Assembly (NCBI GenBank): GCA_031551625.1
Contig: JAVBNJ010000092.1
Span: 1 to 10,270, forward strand
Length of the DNA stretch: 10,270 nt
Origin: JAVBNJ01 sp031551625
Lineage (GTDB): Bacteria > Bacteroidota > Bacteroidia > Bacteroidales > UBA932
Direction of reading: 5' to 3'
Both the position numbers and the translations under genes were made by a program. Of the stretch, positions 5,762 to 10,270 are shown in pieces. The notes beneath the pieces were generated by a model that was given only the letters and a program-made list of their open reading frames with translations, ran no database searches and was not told the origin of the DNA. Position 1 is the stretch's first letter. Each line of letters opens with the position of its first letter.

Positions 5762-6677
5762 ATTTTAACTCGACTCTCCGCTCCCACACGGCCACTATAG
5801 AAATGCCCCATCGGACAAACAGAATCCACAAGCCCATTCCGCCAAAGGAAACAAACAGCAGCAAATCTTCGAGATTGCTGTGCGATACGGCTATATGGTG
5901 GTTGAGTAAATCGGCGTCGGAGCGCGAAATTTTACCCTGCTCGGTTTCTTCAATCATAACAGCTGCCCCATAGGCCAATCCCAAGATATTAGCTACAATC
6001 CAAAGGAAGGACGTTTTGGCAGGCAAGCCGAATAGTTTAAGCACCGGACGCAATGCATTCGACAGCCAACGGATAACACCGAACTCGGCCAGCAGCCGCT
6101 GCAAGAACGATAACGAAATAATGAGCACTAGCATGCGTATAACTAATTTTATAGTTGATAGCCCCCATGCCAGCGCCAAATCGGGTAACGGTAGCGGTGC
6201 TGCGTCCGATGTGTGCGCCAACACCTCCGTGTTTGCGTGAGGCAGCAGCCAGTTGGCAACAAGCCCGCCTACTAAAGCGCCCAACGTGCGCACCACCACC
6301 ATACGTACCGCAGAAGATCCGCATTTGCGTTGCACCGCTGTTTCCACAATCATATTGTGCGCGCTCAGCACCATCACTCCCAAAATAGTAATCTCACGAA
6401 TACCCAACGACAGCGTGCTTGCCACCGCCAGCGCTCCATACACATTTACAAAATAACCGGTAAGGAAAGCCAGTGAAGCCTCGCCGGGCAAGCCCACTAA
6501 GCGGAACACAGGTGTCAGAAAATCCGACATCCAGGCAATAATACCGAAGTAACGCAGTACCTCCACGCCCAATGACACAACCACCGTCAAGCGAATCATC
6601 CACCATGCTATTTTCAATGCTTTTGGGTACGACGTACGCCATGCATCGCCTACCCGCTGAAGAACCGTTTTATCCAT
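5745..6677 (-). CDS. Gate-domain (nucleoside recognition) integral membrane protein with two repeats
   Basis: This is a 310-residue polytopic membrane protein made of two similar halves. 'VFRLVGLPGEASLAFLTGYF' (57-76) and 'VLKLFGLPAKTSFLWIVANI' (212-231) align at an offset of 155 residues, each followed by a small-residue membrane segment ('VNVYGALAV' and 'LGLAYGAAV'). This is the pattern of Gate/nucleoside-recognition proteins such as the SpmA/SpmB and YjiH types. 'SAHNMIVETAVQ' and 'ISHSNLED'-like 'AVSHSNLEDLLLF' are characteristic second-half helices. The substrate is unknown and the family name does not prove nucleoside transport. Its ATG overlaps the RND permease stop (ATGGATAA), so the two are probably translationally coupled. 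The C-terminus LKLGIKN and the TAA are encoded by the edge of the heptad array, which may have replaced an older end. Confidence 0.8.
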   Translation of the reverse strand: MDKTVLQRVGDAWRTSYPKALKIAWWMIRLTVVVSLGVEVLRYFGIIAWMSDFLTPVFRLVGLPGEASLAFLTGYFVNVYGALAVASTLSLGIREITILGVMVLSAHNMIVETAVQRKCGSSAVRMVVVRTLGALVGGLVANWLLPHANTEVLAHTSDAAPLPLPDLALAWGLSTIKLVIRMLVLIISLSFLQRLLAEFGVIRWLSNALRPVLKLFGLPAKTSFLWIVANILGLAYGAAVMIEETEQGKISRSDADLLNHHIAVSHSNLEDLLLFVSFGGMGLWILFVRWGISIVAVWERRVELKLGIKN

Positions 6678-9600
6678 TTGCTTTTAATCTATAAATCGTA
6701 CTGTAGGCCACGGGCAACACCAGTATCGTGAGAATGGTGGCCATGAGCAATCCACCCATAATAGTAGCAGCCATACCGCCAAACATCGGGTCGAATAGCA
6801 GCGGCGCCATTCCCACAATAGTTGCCACCGCTCCTGTGAGCACCGGCACTAATCTTGTTTTGGCGGCATAAATAACCGCTTCGAGCGGCTGCATGCCTTC
6901 TTTTGTTTGCAGCACAATTTCGTCGACAAGAATCACGGCGCTTTTCACATTCATACCCACCAAGCCCAGCAGGCCCAACAATGCGAAAAAATCAAAATCT
7001 TTACCCAATGCTGCCAAGCCAATTACCACGCCTATAATAATAAGCGGAATCATAGCAACAATAGTCAATGGCCGCTTGTAGTTGCCAAACAGGAACAGCA
7101 GCACGATGAACAATAAAATAAATGCCAACGGCAACTGTCTGCGGATTGATGCAAACGTTTCGTCTTGCGGCTGCTGTTCTCCCAAATAATTTATCCGATA
7201 CCCCTCGGGCAATGGCATTGAAGTGTTCAATTTTGCCCAGATGGCTTTGAATGTGGCGTTGGTATTGCCCCCCCGCACGGGATCCATACGCACCACAATA
7301 GTACGCTCGCGCTGATAGTGCCACAACATGTAATAGTGGTAATCGACATCAAAGCCACCGGTTACCTGCTCCAGTACAAACGACTGCCCCCGGTTATTGA
7401 ACACCGGCAACGTACGCATGCTGTTGAGCGAACGATCGTCGGCAGCTGTGCTCTTCAACAAAATAGGCATACTAAGATCACGCTCGCGGTATTCGGCCAA
7501 AGGCAACCCCGTTGTCGATAAAGCCAGTGTTTGCGCCACTTCCAAACGGGTAACCCCTAGTCGTTCGCCTTTTTCTTCCGAAAAATCGGGCAAGCACACG
7601 GGCACCTTGGCTCCCCAGTTGGTGCGCAAGAAATCGACCTGCACGGCGGGCGCCATCGAGCGAATGATGTTCATCGAACGATTAGCCAATTGCTGCAAAG
7701 TGTCAATATTGTGCCCGCTGAAAAGAATTTCAATAGCTCCGTCGACTGGCGCCGAAAGCTTGAACAACGAAGAGCGGCATACCATATCGGGATGATGTCG
7801 TATCACATAGTTGTAGAATGCCTGTTCAAAGTAAGCCGCAGAATCGGCATTGTTCACTTCAATCAGCATATTGGCAAAATTCGGTTTCAAGGCATAGCTC
7901 GTCGAAGCCAAGTAGTAGCGAGGGTGCGAAGCCCCCACTGCCGTAGCCACTTTTTTTACACCAGGCATCGCCCGCATCGCTTTTTCAATATCCAATGTTT
8001 TAGCAGCAGTAGCATCAATACCGTAGCCCTCGGGCAAAAACAAATCGGCACGAAAGTAAGGCTTCTTCATATACGGAAAAAAGTTGGAAGGCATCTGTTG
8101 CAACGCCCACAAAGCAGCCACCAACAGCACCACCACAACACCCAACGTAGCCCAGCGGTAGCGAATCAATCCATACAGGAAATTACCAAACTTTTTATAC
8201 AATTTTGTATCGTACGGGTCTTTCAAAGCCTCACCGACATTTTCCTTCAACATAAAATCGCCATACGTAGTTGTTTGCGTAAGCGCGAATAGCCAACTGA
8301 ACCCCAACGACAGCGAAAGCACCACAAACAACGGGTGAACAATTTCGGCAGCAGCCGTGCTTGCCAGATATAGCGGCAAAAACGAAATGATAGCAATGCA
8401 CGTAGCACCAAACAAGCCCCACATAGGCTTGATAGCGCCTTGTAACAAAGCCTCCCGGCGCTTCATCCCACGCTTGATATTATTGCGCGCATTGTCGGCA
8501 ACCACAATGGCATTATCAACCAGCATACCCATAGCAATAATGAATGCTGCCAATGACGAACGATTCAAGCCTGTGCCAAAAAATTGCATAACAAATAACG
8601 TAGCGGCAATGCAAAAAATCAATGCTGTGCCAATAAGCACCGTCGTACGCAACCTGTAGAAAAAGAAAAGCAATACAATTATGGTGACAACCGAAATGAC
8701 AAGGTTCAATAAAAAATCGTTATTGGCCTGTGCAGCAATCGTATCTTCGGGGTATAGCTCTACCAGCTCGTATCCATAAGGCAATAAAGGCAACACTTGC
8801 CTGGCAATAGTTTCACGCACCAACGCACCTGCTCTTACGACATTGTGGTCTTGGGCAGTAGCAACAGCAATGCCAATAGCTTTCGAACCATTGATACGCA
8901 ACAGCGATTGAGCAGGTTCGTAATACCCTTTTTCCACTTTTGCAATATCGCCTAAGCGCAACTGCACACCGTTTGGCATTGGTAACAACTGGTTGCGAAT
9001 ATCATCGATACTCCGGTATGAGGCCTGCACCAGCACCGTAACCTCTAAAACGCCCGCCCGGCGGGGTCCCACGGACACCTCTGTGTTTTGTGTACTCAAT
9101 ACCTGGATAATATCGGCTGGCGAGAGGCCTTTACGGGAAAGGCTTGCAGGCGAAATAAATATAGTCACCACTTCTTGTTGCTCACCAAATGTAGTAATTT
9201 TGCTGACCCCGTCGATCGGGGTCAGTAATGTCTTTATCTCTTGTGCCCTATCGCGCAATTCGGCATACGACACGCCTTCGTCGGCTGTCAAACCGAAATA
9301 GATACCGTATACATCCCCAAAATCGTCGTTCACGGCAATCACACCTGCCCCTGCAGGCAGCTTAGTCTGTACATTGGCTGCTTTTTTACGCAAGTCGTCC
9401 CACAACTGGTCCATCAATGCGGGATCGGTACCCGGGTCCAGCTCTATCGTAATGTACGCAAAGCCGGCATACGATTCACCTTTCAGCTTATGCACATTTG
9501 GCATCGTCTGGATCTCACGCTCAATAGGCGTAGTAATCAATTCCTCGACCTCAGCTGCCGATGCACCGGAATACTGGCACGTGAGCACTGCCTGCTTGAC

Positions 9601-9723
9601 TACAAAAGGCGCATCTTCTTTCTTCGGCAAATTGCCGAACGCCAACACTCCTCCAATGGTAAGCAACACCAGGAAGAAGTGTATAACTAATTTATTCTTT
9701 AATGAATATTGCGGAAGGTTCAT
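6670..9723 (-). CDS. RND-family inner-membrane efflux permease (AcrB/HAE-like)
   Basis: The product is a complete 1017-residue protein, the usual length for this family. It exports hydrophobic or toxic compounds using the proton gradient, together with a periplasmic adaptor and an outer-membrane channel. TM1 lies at about 11-31, followed by the first periplasmic loop with the family pattern 'YSGASAAEVEELITTPIERE'. TM2-6 are at about 335-490. TM7 is at about 525-542, followed by the second periplasmic loop, and TM8-12 are at about 865-1010. TM4 carries 'GMLVDNAIVVADN': the AcrB D407 equivalent is D403, but the D408 position is Asn404. K926 ('GMNVKSAVILVDE') and R957 ('AKTRLVPVL') match AcrB K940 and R971. 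The start at ATG 9723 is preferred over the TTG six bases upstream because MNLPQYSLKNKLV is a typical N-terminus. The adaptor lies upstream and the Gate protein overlaps downstream. The substrate cannot be read from sequence. Confidence 0.93.
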   Translation of the reverse strand: MNLPQYSLKNKLVIHFFLVLLTIGGVLAFGNLPKKEDAPFVVKQAVLTCQYSGASAAEVEELITTPIEREIQTMPNVHKLKGESYAGFAYITIELDPGTDPALMDQLWDDLRKKAANVQTKLPAGAGVIAVNDDFGDVYGIYFGLTADEGVSYAELRDRAQEIKTLLTPIDGVSKITTFGEQQEVVTIFISPASLSRKGLSPADIIQVLSTQNTEVSVGPRRAGVLEVTVLVQASYRSIDDIRNQLLPMPNGVQLRLGDIAKVEKGYYEPAQSLLRINGSKAIGIAVATAQDHNVVRAGALVRETIARQVLPLLPYGYELVELYPEDTIAAQANNDFLLNLVISVVTIIVLLFFFYRLRTTVLIGTALIFCIAATLFVMQFFGTGLNRSSLAAFIIAMGMLVDNAIVVADNARNNIKRGMKRREALLQGAIKPMWGLFGATCIAIISFLPLYLASTAAAEIVHPLFVVLSLSLGFSWLFALTQTTTYGDFMLKENVGEALKDPYDTKLYKKFGNFLYGLIRYRWATLGVVVVLLVAALWALQQMPSNFFPYMKKPYFRADLFLPEGYGIDATAAKTLDIEKAMRAMPGVKKVATAVGASHPRYYLASTSYALKPNFANMLIEVNNADSAAYFEQAFYNYVIRHHPDMVCRSSLFKLSAPVDGAIEILFSGHNIDTLQQLANRSMNIIRSMAPAVQVDFLRTNWGAKVPVCLPDFSEEKGERLGVTRLEVAQTLALSTTGLPLAEYRERDLSMPILLKSTAADDRSLNSMRTLPVFNNRGQSFVLEQVTGGFDVDYHYYMLWHYQRERTIVVRMDPVRGGNTNATFKAIWAKLNTSMPLPEGYRINYLGEQQPQDETFASIRRQLPLAFILLFIVLLFLFGNYKRPLTIVAMIPLIIIGVVIGLAALGKDFDFFALLGLLGLVGMNVKSAVILVDEIVLQTKEGMQPLEAVIYAAKTRLVPVLTGAVATIVGMAPLLFDPMFGGMAATIMGGLLMATILTILVLPVAYSTIYRLKANG

Positions 9724-9780
9724 TTCCAAAAAAAATTAAGAATCAAAAATTAAAAGTAGGAATATTAAGCTGCGCAGGCA

Positions 9781-9808
9781 ATTCCTAATTATTAATTTCT
9801 AATTCATC
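9781..9808. repeat. Degenerate heptad repeat at the adaptor 3' end
   Basis: Four 7-base units, ATTCCTA, ATTATTA, ATTTCTA and ATTCATC, are a decayed form of the array at 5678-5761. They contain the adaptor's stop (TAG at 9785-9787 on the minus strand) and encode its last residues, ELEINN. The rest of the 61-base gap to the permease is AT-rich, with similar but weaker heptads (ATTCCTA, TTCTTAA on the minus strand). No promoter or terminator is evident there. Confidence 0.6.
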
Positions 9809-10165
9809 ATTCACTTTCACCCGTTCGCCCTCGTGCAACATCGTTACACCGGCTGTCACAATGCGGTCGCCCACAGCAAGGCCCGACAGGACTACGATAT
9901 CGCTATCGCCCGACAGCTCGCCTGTTGTCACAGGCACCAACGCAACCGTTGTATCGGCCGGATTTACTTTCCAAACCGACTTTTCGCCGGTATCCGTATT
10001 GAGATATATGCTCGACAACGGAACGGTTATTAATGCATTCGAAAGGCCGGACAACTCCAATCTCACATTGCAGGCGTAGCCAGGCAACACTTTTAGGTTA
10101 CCGAATGCAGGATCGTCAATCGTCAATATAATAGGAATACCGGCCCCACCAACCGACAAACGCAC
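9785..10165 (-). CDS. RND efflux periplasmic adaptor (HlyD/AcrA-like), C-terminal segment of an interrupted gene
   Basis: The visible part encodes the end of a membrane-fusion adaptor. 'GAGIPIILTIDDPAFGNLKVLPGYACNVRLEL' is the beta-barrel end with the conserved LxPGxxxxVxL motif, and 'ALITVPLSSIYLNTDTGEKSVWKVN...LVPVTTGELSGDSDIVVLSGLAVGDRIVTAGVTMLHEGERV' is the membrane-proximal domain. The GTG at 10165 is only the first possible start after an in-frame TAA at 10187-10189. The frame is open from that TAA down, and eight codons (RARVKDVV and on) precede the GTG. As the segment lacks a signal peptide, hairpin and lipoyl domains, it could not work alone. It is most likely part of a nonsense-interrupted gene, or the interruption is a sequence error. 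It sits 61 bases upstream of its partner permease. Confidence 0.75.
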   Translation of the reverse strand: MRLSVGGAGIPIILTIDDPAFGNLKVLPGYACNVRLELSGLSNALITVPLSSIYLNTDTGEKSVWKVNPADTTVALVPVTTGELSGDSDIVVLSGLAVGDRIVTAGVTMLHEGERVKVNDELEINN

Positions 10166-10186
10166 GACATCCTTAACTCTTGCGCG

Positions 10187-10270
10187 TTAAAAAACACCCT
10201 TGTTCACTTCCAGTTCAATACTGTACCGCACGCTGGTATCGGAATAGCGCACATTTATTTCGGGCAGTAC
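10187..10270 (-). CDS. RND adaptor, upstream segment ending at an in-frame TAA (partial)
   Basis: From the right edge, the same frame reads VLPEINVRYSDTSVRYSIEL... and ends in ...VNKGVF at TAA. This is beta-barrel sequence of a periplasmic adaptor, and it continues without a frame change into the downstream segment (RARVKDVVRLSVGGAGIPI). Only 27 codons are visible and the N-terminal part of the gene is outside the window. A change from AAA, GAA or CAA would give the stop. The run of six T before the AA is a place where sequencing errors are common, but a single-base insertion or deletion would shift the frame, which is not seen. Confidence 0.65.
   Translation of the reverse strand, partial: VLPEINVRYSDTSVRYSIELEVNKGVF

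Noticed and set aside
6016..6456. Several ORFs opposite the Gate gene, and similar ones opposite the permease and VIT genes
   Set aside because: They are antisense shadows of well-supported genes, with no recognisable motifs and biased composition such as Arg- or Cys-rich translations.
9724..9729. TTG start two codons before the RND permease ATG
   Set aside because: ATG at 9723 gives the usual MNLPQYSLKN-type N-terminus. There is no sign that the TTG is used.
1241..10189. Reassignment of UAG and UAA as sense codons to explain both interruptions
   Set aside because: UAA and UAG end other genes at natural positions here. The sigma gene's UAA overlaps the next start, and the permease UAA overlaps the Gate start. 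Two local nonsense changes or errors are simpler.

Overview
The window looks like chromosomal DNA from a member of the Bacteroidota. The pointers are a TAnnTTTG-type -7 promoter box, a SusC/RagA-like regulatory domain, TonB-type C-terminal domains carried by regulatory proteins, a VIT/vWA/DUF2135 surface or periplasmic protein, few Shine-Dalgarno sequences, and AT-rich heptanucleotide repeats at gene ends. No rRNA, tRNA, CRISPR array, transposase or phage gene is visible, and no stretch longer than 300 bases lacks a gene.

Left part (1-5660) is a regulatory and envelope locus built around a divergent promoter near 3806-3910. To the right run an ECF sigma factor (3911-4474) and, overlapping it by 11 bases, a membrane-anchored anti-sigma-like protein ending in a TonB-like domain (4464-5660). 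To the left run a VIT/vWA protein with a TonB-like domain (1241-3805), a TPR/DUF2135 ORF (329-1234) and the start of a secreted protein with a SusC-like regulatory domain (1-260). The last gene and the VIT gene share a 19-base identical upstream element that reads as an ECF promoter, GGAAT-N16-TCTAT. This suggests both belong to the regulon of the neighbouring sigma factor. The VIT and DUF2135 ORFs lie in one frame, split only by a TAG, and together look like one interrupted gene.

A 114-bp segment (111/114 identical) occurs in inverted orientation in the VIT gene and in the anti-sigma gene, in the same reading frame in both. It is either a shared functional linker kept alike by gene conversion, or a recombination site that could exchange the TonB-domain ends of the two proteins by inversion.

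Right part (5745-10270) is a leftward efflux operon: the end of a periplasmic adaptor with an in-frame TAA at 10187-10189, a complete RND inner-membrane permease, and a two-repeat Gate (nucleoside-recognition) membrane protein overlapping the permease by 8 bases. A 12-copy ATTCCTA array separates the two halves and contains the Gate gene's stop codon. A decayed version of the same repeat contains the adaptor's stop codon.
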